A stretch of DNA of 39,445 nt from the NCBI RefSeq assembly GCF_026627445.1, contig NZ_JAPNLJ010000060.1, positions 1-39,445 on the forward strand, written 5' to 3'. This document shows, in pieces, positions 9,401 through 17,070 of this stretch. This DNA comes from Streptomyces sp. H27-H1. Its GTDB lineage: Bacteria > Actinomycetota > Actinomycetes > Streptomycetales > Streptomycetaceae. A program made the position numbers and the translations under genes. Each line of letters begins with the position of its first letter. Positions within the stretch are counted from its first letter, which is position 1. Below the pieces are notes generated by a model. The model ran no database searches, was not told the origin of the DNA, and worked only from the letters and a program-made list of their open reading frames with translations.

Positions 9401-10014
9401 GGGAGAACAAGAACATGCGCAACAAGACCGTCTCCCTCACACGCTCATGGCTCGGCAAAGACACCGAGGGCAACCCCCACCTGCGGCTCGTCCAGAAAAC
9501 CGGTGACAGCCGCTACCGGCTCGGCACCACCGTCACCAGCGACTGGACCCGCTTCCAACACCTCACCCGCACCGGCATGGCCCACCACGACGAGGACGGT
9601 GACCTCGCCCTTCGGCGCGCCCTCGCCCTCGTCCGTGGACGCCCCTTCGCCGACACCCACCCGCAGCGCTACGCCTGGGCCGAGCCCCTGATCCAGGAAA
9701 TGATCTCCACGATCGCGGACGCCGCCTACGAACTGTCCACCCGCCGCCGCGAGGCCGGCGACATCCCCAGCGCCCTGTGGGCCGCCCGCCAGGGGCTCCT
9801 CGCAGGCGAGGAGAACGAGCTCTTGCACCGCTGCCTCTTCCTGGCACACCACGCCGCAGGCGACCTCGGGGCTCTCCGGGAGGCTGCCGCCCGCCTCACG
9901 TACATCAACGAGCAGCTGGACGGCGGTGTTGACATGGAAGCCGAGACGGCCCAGCTTCTTCGGGATCTCCTGCCTCGCCCTATCGCTACTGCGGCCAGGG
10001 GGCAGGGGCGGTAG
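6442..10014 (+). CDS. Membrane protein with LysM domains and BTAD-like regulatory domain
   Basis: An 1190-residue multidomain protein closing the tad operon, 8 bp after the last pseudopilin gene. The N-terminus has hydrophobic segments near 15-37, 60-88 and 103-130. Two LysM-like domains follow at about 163-217 (DLAEQYLGDGKRWKDIAALN) and 262-317 (KPADTLSDIADRHGDPNDWP). Then come a long Pro/Ala linker (320-410), another membrane helix (419-438) and a basic stop-transfer (RRILQQRRRRPGRR). The large C-terminal part would be cytoplasmic. Its last 250 residues carry a winged-helix-like segment (SVLLLGPVRIDG; ALWPGHRENKNMRNKTVSLT) and a helical region resembling the bacterial transcriptional activation domain of SARP regulators. 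Related proteins accompany actinobacterial tad clusters. A sensory or regulatory link between wall and pilus operon is inference. Confidence 0.85.
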   Translation: MAHRTPAPLRVLGRLLKAVLGLVVLAVLVAGIPLLLLKVGYQPTELSGGWDLLTRQDDGTLFLTALTCIGWAAWASFAFSTLVELVAVLRRQKAPKIRGLGGLQSLAGFLIGSIVLIGPAAAASVAAPQAVAATTHHTLSAGPGTQTAAPTASSSTAPAAPTHTVTSSTELAWDLAEQYLGDGKRWKDIAALNPGIPELVAGDQYLPQGTVLTLPADARLATPPAADNSPAAEQAPPAPDKQPSPSTGAGLSEPGPGQPATETVKPADTLSDIADRHGDPNDWPALFEANRGKPQPGGGTFTDPNLIYPGQQLDLPASWASTPRPPSADVPPPAAGAPAPDPGTQVPAPVGDEHPGQAQQPAPPSAAPSTIPSPTPSPGPPSVPAPAASAAPTAPAAPLSKAPEPVVAEVEDPDSAVSAGVWMGAGALAAALVGTLTVRRILQQRRRRPGRRIPMPKGRAAQTEQHLRAVQHPSGFELLDRALRSLALNLADTSRELPAIEAVVLHDAKIELHLTDDSAPMKPFTSAVGRSDLWTCLASSPHLADEEALRAADVPYPALISVGWDTTGHLVLVDLEHVGVLQLAGDADFARHVLQAIAVELANTPLPGHLEVTALADTAPGLDTAVPERVARTRLLAEAAAELVGHAAEQRRALENVGASSLRTARLLEDGGDSWTPLILLAQDLSHEDTTAASLLDTLAAHPRVAGALVCSSTRPEHAGGWTLTCKGPNDVVVLPGSDLPVRLQGLSDTQFADAIELLTVAASDIDVPASERTDDVLDDPRAVEDLHVGDPSAGEMPTDGDPLGADLDGLPGEYAEGEVEAPFTTQAVPSGQAAPAVDAGLTLLPAARTKDASADDDASAAEEPGSTGLTLADVYADADLEHPEAPRRTTNACAPRATAAVHVTLPASPPTAIPEGTARDIAEPTAVPEQSSGPSVLLLGPVRIDGAGGRIDSSRLTVATELIAYLALNTGIDHHAIDNALWPGHRENKNMRNKTVSLTRSWLGKDTEGNPHLRLVQKTGDSRYRLGTTVTSDWTRFQHLTRTGMAHHDEDGDLALRRALALVRGRPFADTHPQRYAWAEPLIQEMISTIADAAYELSTRRREAGDIPSALWAARQGLLAGEENELLHRCLFLAHHAAGDLGALREAAARLTYINEQLDGGVDMEAETAQLLRDLLPRPIATAARGQGR

Positions 10015-10069
10015 GAGATCCGAATGCTGATCTTGTGATCTATCGGCGGGTATGGTGCGCTGGTAGACG

Positions 10070-10091
10070 CGGCGGGGGGGCCCCCCCGCCG
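10070..10091. terminator. Perfect GC palindrome between convergent genes
   Basis: A 22-bp perfect inverted repeat, CGGCGGGGGGG joined directly to its complement, lies between the 3' ends of two convergent genes (stops at 10014 and 10097). There is no loop and no T tract. Strong GC stems between convergent genes commonly act as bidirectional terminators in Streptomyces, so that role is inferred. Confidence 0.55.
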
Positions 10092-10096
10092 TATCG

Positions 10097-11008
10097 CTAG
10101 CTGGCCTTGATGCGCTCGAGGACGGCGTCGAAGACTCGCGGGGCCTGCTCGTCGACGAATGCGGCCAGGAGGTGCGTCAGAACGTCGTGGCGTGGGATAC
10201 GGCCCCGCTTGAGTCGGTCTGCGAGTGACACGGAGCGCCGGTCCACATCTCGCTTGAGGCTCTCGGGCAGGGCGTTCGAGGGCTTGGGGGCCGGCGGCTC
10301 TGCTCCCTTTATGGCACCAGCCAGCGACTGGGCGATGACTTGCGCGTCATCGTCGTCGCTGAGCGCCAGGTCTCCGGGGAACAGCTTCACGGTCTCCCGT
10401 AGCCGTTTGGCGGTGACCTTTTCCGCGCCGACGGCCTGGACGACCATCTCGTACACCCCGACCGCTGCCTTCAGGCCGTGCTTGTTGTGGAACGGTACGA
10501 GCTCGCGTACTTGGCCCTCGGGAGCCTTGTAGCTACGGGCGGCGAGGACCTCGCCGAGTTCCCATCCGTCCCGCAGTTGGCTGCAGCGGGAGCGGCTGAT
10601 CCCGTGTTCGATCTCCGACCATTCTTCGATCGTCTTGTAGCAACGCTCCGGCTCCAGCTTGTGCGGGAGCTTCCTGAACAGGCGGCCGGTGGCCACGGTG
10701 TCGAGGGACTTGCCCGCGATCCACGTTGCCGTGGAGAGCAGCTCGATGCCGGCCACACAGGCCTCGAGGCGTTTCTGCTCGTCTGCGGTGAGGTCACCGG
10801 TGCCCGCCGGGTCGACCGGGTCGGGGATCTTGTCCAGTCCGGGGCGGACGGCGGTGACGGCAGCGGCGATACGCTCGGCAAGGGCCTGCTCGGTAAGAGC
10901 CTCGCGCTCTTCATCGACTCGCGCGGCCGTCCGGGTCAGGCTGGTGGCGGCGTCGCTGGATGCTTCGTCGTCGTCCCAGCCGTCCAGCTCGAAGTCCTTC
11001 TCGCTCAC
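10097..11008 (-). CDS. ParA-associated DNA-binding partner (ParB-like role)
   Basis: 303 residues, starting at a GTG (rc 11006-11008) that overlaps the stop of the upstream parA remnant in a GTGA. The N-terminus is acidic (ELDGWDDDEASSDA). The centre has RCYKTIEEWSEIEHGISRSR and then CSQLRDGWELGEVL, which looks like a helix-turn-helix in a ParB-like setting. The C-terminal third is charged and ends in DEQAPRVFDAVLERIKAS. It has no ParB nuclease-like N-domain, so it is not a classical ParB. Position immediately after a ParA-family gene suggests the centromere-binding half of a partition pair. With that parA truncated, its present function is uncertain. Confidence 0.6.
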   Translation of the reverse strand: MSEKDFELDGWDDDEASSDAATSLTRTAARVDEEREALTEQALAERIAAAVTAVRPGLDKIPDPVDPAGTGDLTADEQKRLEACVAGIELLSTATWIAGKSLDTVATGRLFRKLPHKLEPERCYKTIEEWSEIEHGISRSRCSQLRDGWELGEVLAARSYKAPEGQVRELVPFHNKHGLKAAVGVYEMVVQAVGAEKVTAKRLRETVKLFPGDLALSDDDDAQVIAQSLAGAIKGAEPPAPKPSNALPESLKRDVDRRSVSLADRLKRGRIPRHDVLTHLLAAFVDEQAPRVFDAVLERIKAS

Positions 11009-11514
11009 GCGGCGGTCACCAGCCCGGCGTTGGCGGCGATGGTGCGAAAGAAGTCGGCGGTGTCCGTCTTGGGCCGGTAGAACACCACGGGAAGTCCCTT
11101 GTTCCGGGCTTCCTTGAGGGCTGCGGACCGGACCGGGACCTCTCCTAGCACCGGGATACGCGGGTGGTTCCGCAGCTGTTTGTAGACGGCGGCGTCGAAG
11201 TCGCCCATGGGCTTCATGACGCGACCGATGACCATGCCTAGGATGTCCAGGTCGTCGGCGGGGCGTCCCAGGTTGGCCATGATCTTTTTGTGTTGAGCGA
11301 CCTGCATCTTGACGGCTTTCATCGCCCATTCGTCCACATCGACCATGATGATCGCTGCCGTCGCAGCCGCGGTCTGCGAGTCGGTGTCCGTATCCAGGGC
11401 GGGACGCATGTCGAGGAGGATGTCGTCGTACTCGCCCTCGAACTGCTTCAGCATCCGGGCGTAGAAGTGGTTGGCGGAGCCCGTCTCCCGAAGCCGTGAG
11501 GGCAGGAACGCCAT
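11005..11514 (-). pseudogene. ParA-family ATPase, N-terminal half missing
   Basis: The C-terminal half of a ParA/MinD-family protein. It contains the strand and aspartate region YDDILLDMRPALDTDTDSQT, then IIMVDVDEWAMKAVKMQ, LGMVIGRVMKPMGDFDAAV and IPVLGEVPVRSAALKEARNK, in family order. The N-terminal Walker A (KGGxGKT) and first switch are absent. Homology fades just before FLPSRLRETG, near 11514. The frame stays open to 11640, but those extra residues look unrelated. The preserved reading frame suggests a recent truncation, and the break lies only 346 bp from CRISPR array 1. A second, complete ParA is encoded at 36225-37376. Confidence 0.75.
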
Positions 11515-11859
11515 ATCCCGCCTGCAGCGCCGAGCCCGGATCGCGTTGCAACATGCCGAGTGGCTCGCACCCTTCGCGGATCGCCAGGCTGAGGCGCTCG
11601 ACCTGATCCGGGCTGAGCCCGAATCACCCAAGTCCGCCATTTGCGTTGCACGGACCGGCTATGGGCCGAGGCAGGCAGCGCCCGCGGCCGGGATGCCGTC
11701 CGTGAGGTTCAGGGACATCGCCGGCTCAACCACCGCGAGGGCGCGTTCCGGCCAATGCAGGTGGAGAACCGGGCAGGACCAGACGGAATCGGCGTTGCTG
11801 TTCGTCCGCCCGTCCCATGATTAGCAGGCGGCTTTGTCCACGAGCACGTCCACCAGGGC
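11515..11859. other. Gene-free junction between parA remnant and array 1
   Basis: About 345 bp with no convincing gene. Short frames exist on both strands but none has a recognisable domain or a good ribosome binding site. This is where ParA homology stops and the leader-distal end of array 1 begins, so it holds at least one recombination breakpoint. I saw no transposase fragment or terminal inverted repeat. Confidence 0.4.
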
Positions 11860-14207
11860 GGGGTCATCCCCGCGTGCGCGGGGAGCAGGCTGTCGGCGGA
11901 CTGGTGGTCAGGGCCGGCGAGGGGGCATCCCCGCGTGCGCGGGGAGCAGAGGTTCCCGTTCGTATGGGAGAGCTCCAGGTCGGGGTCATCCCCGCGTGCG
12001 CGGGGAGCAGGTCCGCCACCAGTACGCCGACGTGCAGGGCGTGGGGTCATCCCCGCGTGCGCGGGGAGCAGTCCCAGGGGCCTGGCCGTGGCCCGCGTAC
12101 GTAGGGGTCATCCCCGCGTGCGCGGGGAGCAGTTCCGGGTTTCCGCCCCCTGGGTCCCCCGGTAGGGGTCATCCCCGCGTGCGCGGGGAGCAGGGAGAGG
12201 CCGCCCGAGCCTCCGCCCTCCTTGTGGGGTCATCCCCGCGTGCGCGGGGAGCAGCGCCGAGGCACTTGCGGACTTGGGGCGCCTGGAGGGTCATCCCCGC
12301 GTGCGCGGGGAGCAGGCGACGAGAGGCGCGACCAGAGGTGCGACCTCGGGGTCATCCCCGCGTGCGCGGGGAGCAGTACCGGCACCTGGACGCCGGCGAC
12401 GAGGAGGGGGGGTCATCCCCGCGTGCGCGGGGAGCAGGCGACGAGAGGCGCGACCAGAGGTGCGACCTCGGGGTCATCCCCGCGTGCGCGGGGAGCAGGA
12501 GTAGCGGAGGTTCGGTGCGGTCAAGCCCGCGGGGTCATCCCCGCGTGCGCGGGGAGCAGCAGCGGTCGGGGTTGCGCCGGTACCAGTCGACGGGGGTCAT
12601 CCCCGCGTGCGCGGGGAGCAGCTCATCGACGATGACCCCGACGCCGATGTGCTGGGGTCATCCCCGCGTGCGCGGGGAGCAGCCGGGGCCCCGTCCCGCT
12701 CCAGGTTCGAGACCGGGGTCATCCCCGCGTGCGCGGGGAGCAGGCCGAAGAGAGCATGCCCAACACCAAGGGCTTGGGGTCATCCCCGCGTGCGCGGGGA
12801 GCAGTCCAACGCCCTCGCGACATCCATTCGGCCGTCGGGGTCATCCCCGCGTGCGCGGGGAGCAGGACACCGTCGCCGTCGTGCGCGCCTTGGCCGAGGG
12901 GTCATCCCCGCGTGCGCGGGGAGCAGACACTGTCGGTCGCTTCCGCTCGGGCCGGCTGGGGGTCATCCCCGCGTGCGCGGGGAGCAGCACCGACCGCCGT
13001 TTCGCCCCCGCCCCAGGCCGGGGTCATCCCCGCGTGCGCGGGGAGCAGTCCTCGACGTCCTGTCCCGCCATCAGCCCGACGGAGTCATCCCCGCGTGCGC
13101 GGGGAGCAGGAGTCGGGAGGGCCGGTCAGCGCTCGCCTGCAGGGGTCATCCCCGCGTGCGCGGGGAGCAGTTGCCGTCGTCCAAGAGCAGCCCGACGTAG
13201 GCGGGGTCATCCCCGCGTGCGCGGGGAGCAGGGTGCCCGCCCACATCAGCTCTAGCACGGGGGAGGGTCATCCCCGCGTGCGCGGGGAGCAGGGGACCGT
13301 CGCCCTGGTCAGCCTCATCACCGAGGGGTCATCCCCGCGTGCGCGGGGAGCAGCTGCTCGCGAGGCCCGGCTCCATGCCGGGGTTGGGGTCATCCCCGCG
13401 TGCGCGGGGAGCAGCGCTCGGAGCTGGAGAAGCTCGACCCCGGCGAGGGGTCATCCCCGCGTGCGCGGGGAGCAGCGATGCCGTTCTGGGAGCGGAGCCC
13501 GCCGCCTGGGGTCATCCCCGCGTGCGCGGGGAGCAGATGTCTCACGTCGTCGAGCAGCTCTTGTCCGCGGGGTCATCCCCGCGTGCGCGGGGAGCAGTGG
13601 ACGGCGGCCAAGGTCTGCACGACGAGGTCGGGGTCATCCCCGCGTGCGCGGGGAGCAGTTCGTGCTCCACGTCGCCTCGGAGCGGTTGCTGGGGTCATCC
13701 CCGCGTGCGCGGGGAGCAGACCAGAGCGGGTCAGAAGCAGGCAGCAAGGTAGGGGTCATCCCCGCGTGCGCGGGGAGCAGCCCACGTGGCCGCCGGCCGC
13801 CCCCACGCCGCCGGGGTCATCCCCGCGTGCGCGGGGAGCAGTGGTGGACCAAACTGGCCTACCGCGCAAGGGAAGGGTCATCCCCGCGTGCGCGGGGAGC
13901 AGCGACGACGCCTGGAAGAGCGACCCGGAGGCCCGGGGTCATCCCCGCGTGCGCGGGGAGCAGTCCCGGATCGCCCGCTTCACCTCGTCGCCGTCGGGGT
14001 CATCCCCGCGTGCGCGGGGAGCAGCAGCTCGCCGAACCCGACGCCGAGCCGGAGCCGGGGTCATCCCCGCGTGCGCGGGGAGCAGACCAACACGCTGCGC
14101 CACTTCCCCCGGACGCCGGGGTCATCCCCGCGTGCGCGGGGAGCAGGACGCCTGAGCGGCCGTCGCCCGCGCCGAGGTGGGGTCATCCCCGCGTGCGCGG
14201 GGAGCAG
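11860..14207 (-). CRISPR. CRISPR array 1, type I-E, 39 repeats / 38 spacers
   Basis: A 29-bp repeat recurs every 61 bp with 32-bp spacers. One spacer, before the repeat at 12593, is 33 bp. Read on the - strand the repeat begins CTGCTCCCCGCG and ends GCGGGGATGACCCC. The GC stem and 8-nt end ATGACCCC match the hairpin and 5' handle of type I-E crRNAs, so transcription runs from the cas2 side toward 11860. Degenerate copies include 11921 (GGGGGCAT in place of GGGGTCAT on the + strand) and 13081 (GGAGTCAT). Spacers 12316-12347 and 12438-12469 are identical. Cas6e encoded next door should cut after the stem. Confidence 0.98.
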
Positions 14208-14288
14208 ACTCACTGATCTGGGGTTTCTTCAAGAGTGAGGGCAGTTTTTACTCACTTCTTCAGAATCGGACATGTCAGACCAACCTCT
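14208..14288 (-). promoter_or_regulatory. Leader of CRISPR array 1
   Basis: An AT-richer 81-bp segment between the last repeat and the cas2 stop. Read on the - strand it contains GACATGTCCGATTCTGAAGA and then GTGAGTAAAAACTGCC. Parts of this match leaders 2 and 3 (ATGTC, GAAGTGA and an A run in the same order). By type I-E precedent this is where array transcription starts and new spacers are inserted. Confidence 0.75.
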
Positions 14289-14639
14289 CTATCCATTCCC
14301 GAACCGGCGCCTCTTGGATGCCTTGCTCCAACCCTTGGTCGCCGGCGGGGCCGCAGCCGCCGCACGCGGGTTGGGGCGGTGGATCAGAGTGACGCCCTCT
14401 CGGTCCGTCGGGTGCCATTTGTGGTCGTGGGTCTCGAAGGAGAAGCCCTGCTCGTTGTCCGAGCTGTAGGCGAGCAAGGCACGGCCGTTGCCCGCGTGCT
14501 GTCGTACCTCTGCCCACAGCGTTTCGCGGATCCGGGCAGACGGCCCTCCGATGAAGACTCCCGGTGAGATCTCCAGCAGCCAACGCGTGAGGAGACCGCG
14601 CAGCCCCACGGGGCACTGTGTCAGGACGATCACGGTCAC
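14289..14639 (-). CDS. cas2e: CRISPR-associated Cas2, type I-E
   Basis: 116 residues from a GTG at rc 14637-14639, overlapping the cas1 stop by 4 bp. The N-terminus VTVIVLTQCPVGLRGLLTRW is the characteristic Cas2e start. GVFIGGPSARIRETLWAEV and QGFSFETHDHKWHPTDREG follow, as in the E. coli CasE-associated Cas2 family. Cas2 is the dimeric bridge of the Cas1-Cas2 integrase that inserts new spacers. The C-terminal 26 residues (Ala/Pro rich, then KASKRRRFGNG) are a basic extension. It is the last gene of the cas operon, and its stop lies 81 bp from the first repeat, so the leader follows directly. Confidence 0.95.
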   Translation of the reverse strand: MTVIVLTQCPVGLRGLLTRWLLEISPGVFIGGPSARIRETLWAEVRQHAGNGRALLAYSSDNEQGFSFETHDHKWHPTDREGVTLIHRPNPRAAAAAPPATKGWSKASKRRRFGNG

Positions 14640-15607
14640 CAGCTGACCTCCGCCTCCGCGTAGTTCCGGCCGGCCGGGACGGACATGTCGCGATCGGTCC
14701 TGAGCATGACTCGGTCCTGTCCCCCCAGTACCTCGAGGTCCTCCCCGTTTTCCATCTGCGTCTGCCCTGCCAGGAGCAGGTCCTTGATGTCCTGGACGCA
14801 CCGGTCGAGCAGCCCGGCTTTGTTGATCCTGTCCCGGAGAGCGCGCCGCGTGCGTGAGCCAACGTCCTCGATCGAGTCCGCCGCAACGTCGAAGGCGACC
14901 GGAATGCCGATCTCCGTCTTGTACAGGTCGGCCACGTCCAGGACGAAGGACAGCTCGTGGCCCGAGTGTACGAACCCGAGGCCGGGTGAGCAGCCCAGCG
15001 CCGCCACCACCGCGTGGGCGATCCCGTACATGCACTGGGCCGCCGCCGTCACCGCCTGGTTAGGGGCGTCACCCCCGGCGAAGTCTCCGGGGATGTAGTG
15101 CCTGCCGTTCCACGGCACTCCGGTTCGGCGCGCTTCGCTGCGGTAGCACTCCTTGACGCGGTGGCCTTCGCGGCCGAGCAGTTCCTGCCGGCTCAGCCCG
15201 GAGGGGTCCTCCTCGGGGAAGCGCAGCCGGTACATCCGGCGGGCCACCTCCAGGCGTGTCCTGCGATTGGCCCACCGCGTCGCCTGCGCTTCCAGGAGGG
15301 CGGCCGAGCGGTTCAGGGAACGGCCGCCCGCGTAGTAGCGGACGCCTTGTTCGCCGACCCAGGCCACGGCGGCTCCGCTGTCCCCGAGCACGCTCATCGC
15401 CTGGTGGGTGATGCGCGTGCCGGGGCCGAGGAGGAGGGTTCCAATGGTCGCCGAGGGGATGTGGGTGGTGCCTTCGGCGTCCTCGGCCGTGATGGCGTTG
15501 TCCTCCCGGTGGACGGTGCAGCGCTCCAGGTAGATGAACGAGATCCGTTCCGCGACTCGCGTGAGCTCACGGGGCGACGAGGCGCCGCGCCGGGCTACGT
15601 CGGCCAT
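14636..15607 (-). CDS. cas1e: CRISPR-associated Cas1, type I-E
   Basis: A 323-residue integrase of the adaptation complex. The metal-binding residues of the family can be placed by alignment in mind with E. coli Cas1: Glu147 in GREGHRVKECY, His214 in GFVHSGHELSF, and Asp224/Asp227 in VLDVADLYK. The N-terminal beta domain includes TTHIPSATIGTLLLGPGTRI. The protein is full length for Cas1e. It starts 3 bp after the cas6e stop and overlaps cas2 by 4 bp. All catalytic positions are intact, so spacer acquisition should be possible in principle. Confidence 0.96.
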   Translation of the reverse strand: MADVARRGASSPRELTRVAERISFIYLERCTVHREDNAITAEDAEGTTHIPSATIGTLLLGPGTRITHQAMSVLGDSGAAVAWVGEQGVRYYAGGRSLNRSAALLEAQATRWANRRTRLEVARRMYRLRFPEEDPSGLSRQELLGREGHRVKECYRSEARRTGVPWNGRHYIPGDFAGGDAPNQAVTAAAQCMYGIAHAVVAALGCSPGLGFVHSGHELSFVLDVADLYKTEIGIPVAFDVAADSIEDVGSRTRRALRDRINKAGLLDRCVQDIKDLLLAGQTQMENGEDLEVLGGQDRVMLRTDRDMSVPAGRNYAEAEVSW

Positions 15608-15610
15608 GCC

Positions 15611-16324
15611 TCAACCGGCCTTGGCGAGGGTCATCAGTCCGCAGCCGTACGCCTTCGCCTTGCCGATCCCCGAGATCAGGGTGCGGGCTAGTGCTACGGG
15701 GTCTGTCACCTCGAGGCGGCCGTCGAAGGTGACGGTGACGAGGGGGACCTGGGTCCGGCGGTCGCCCCGCTCGTCGCTCTTCTCGAACCGGTGCCGGCGC
15801 TCGTCACGTACCGTCAGCTGGAATTCGTCGCCCTGCGGCAGGCGCCTGCGCTCAGGCGGGGTCTCCAGGACGCGGAAGCCCGAGGTCTCCTGCCGGGCGA
15901 GCAGCCACGCCATTTGATGGCGGGGGGTCACGTGTGCCGTCCGCTTCGTGGGTTCGCCGTCCTTGCGCCGGATGTGGTGCACGGGGTTGGCGGTGAGGCG
16001 GAAGGCCCAGGTGCTTCCGCTCTCCAGTCGGCGCAGGAAGTCCGCGTAGTCGTACGTATCCCAGGTCGCGGTGGTGGGCCAGCCGGCCTGCTCCACCAGG
16101 TGCGTGAGGTCGGGTCGTTCCTCGCTGACGATGTACAGCAGCACCTCGGCCTTGGCGTTTCGGTCCACCCGCCACAGCACGCGGGAATCGCCCGGCACGC
16201 CGGGCATCGAGGGCAGCGCCCCGGCGAAGGACGACATCACAGCGGCGTGCATCCGCTGGGGCGAGGCAAGGAGGCTGCGGCCACCGAGGCGTGCCGCGTT
16301 GATCCGAAAGCGTGTCAGGTGCAT
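15611..16324 (-). CDS. cas6e: CRISPR RNA endoribonuclease Cas6e
   Basis: 237 residues of the Cse3/CasE family, which cleaves the repeat hairpin of pre-crRNA and stays bound in Cascade. His26 in SPQRMHAAVMSSF corresponds to the catalytic histidine at the same number in the Thermus enzyme. The C-terminal glycine-rich RNA-binding loop reads GIGKAKAYGCGLMTL. ATG start at rc 16322-16324, sharing one base with the cas5e stop. Cas1 follows after 3 bp. The repeat stem (CCCCGCG..CGCGGGG) is the expected substrate. Confidence 0.95.
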   Translation of the reverse strand: MHLTRFRINAARLGGRSLLASPQRMHAAVMSSFAGALPSMPGVPGDSRVLWRVDRNAKAEVLLYIVSEERPDLTHLVEQAGWPTTATWDTYDYADFLRRLESGSTWAFRLTANPVHHIRRKDGEPTKRTAHVTPRHQMAWLLARQETSGFRVLETPPERRRLPQGDEFQLTVRDERRHRFEKSDERGDRRTQVPLVTVTFDGRLEVTDPVALARTLISGIGKAKAYGCGLMTLAKAG

Positions 16325-17070
16325 CAGGGACCGTCCAGGGGCGACAACAGGGCCTCGGGCTCGTGCCGGGGCACCGGGACATGGGCCGGGTGGTGTGACC
16401 GGCCCGGCCTGTGGTTCGGATTGGCTACGTCGACAGAGGCGGATACGACGCTGCGCGGGGCGTAGCGGCGGTGCCGCGGGTCGAAGCTGACCGGGTGGTC
16501 GTTGACGCTGTCACCGGGGCCGTCCGCGGTGGCGGCGTCGGCGAGGACCGTCAAGGTGACCGACTCCTCCCTGCGGCGCTGCTCGCGGTACCAGGGGGAC
16601 GCCTGCCACCTCTCCGTCCTCAGCGCCGCAACGGGGTCGTCCGTCTCCCTGACTCCCAGGTCGAGAGGACCCTGGGGCGGGCAGGAGCGCCGCCCCAGGT
16701 AGGGCAGGTGGATCGGGGAACGTACGGCCTCGTGCAGTGCTTCGATCAGGCCGTCCGCCCCGGCGACGGCAGCGATGAAGACGGCATCCGCGAGGTAGAA
16801 CCGGTGGGAGACCGGCATGGCCTTCTCGGTGTCCGCGTGGCGTGCCGTCTGGAAATCACGCAGGCGGGTTCCCGGCTGGTCGAGGCGAACGGCGAAGCGC
16901 AGCGCGGCAAGGTCCGAGAGGTCCGCGGTTCGGTCCCTGCCCAGGGCGGCGGCGAGCAACCCGCTCACCCCGCTTTTGGTGGGGGCCGTCTCGGTGGTGC
17001 GCCGGGCGAACCGGGCCGAGGCCCCCCACGACTGCAGGGGGCCCGCCAGGCGCAGGACCAGGACGCTCAT
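16324..17070 (-). CDS. cas5e: Cascade subunit Cas5e
   Basis: 248 residues of the CasD/Cas5e family, which binds the crRNA 5' handle and caps the Cas7 backbone. The start is the ATG at rc 17068-17070; the same frame is open further upstream but overlaps cas7e. The N-terminus VLRLAGPLQSWGASARFARR and TKSGVSGLLAAALGR are diagnostic. FQTARHADTEKAMPVSHRFY follows, where Cas5e proteins carry their thumb region. ATGA overlap with cas7e, one-base overlap with cas6e. The array 1/2 and array 3 handles differ by one base, and this subunit would have to accept both. Confidence 0.94.
   Translation of the reverse strand: MSVLVLRLAGPLQSWGASARFARRTTETAPTKSGVSGLLAAALGRDRTADLSDLAALRFAVRLDQPGTRLRDFQTARHADTEKAMPVSHRFYLADAVFIAAVAGADGLIEALHEAVRSPIHLPYLGRRSCPPQGPLDLGVRETDDPVAALRTERWQASPWYREQRRREESVTLTVLADAATADGPGDSVNDHPVSFDPRHRRYAPRSVVSASVDVANPNHRPGRSHHPAHVPVPRHEPEALLSPLDGP

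Noticed and set aside
11834..14238. Several long + strand frames (up to about 495 codons) across array 1, rich in repeated SSPRARGA / HPRVRGEQ / GVIPACAGS segments
   Set aside because: These are translations of the CRISPR repeat in its three frames. The 61-bp period rotates the frame at each unit, and there is no start context or domain.
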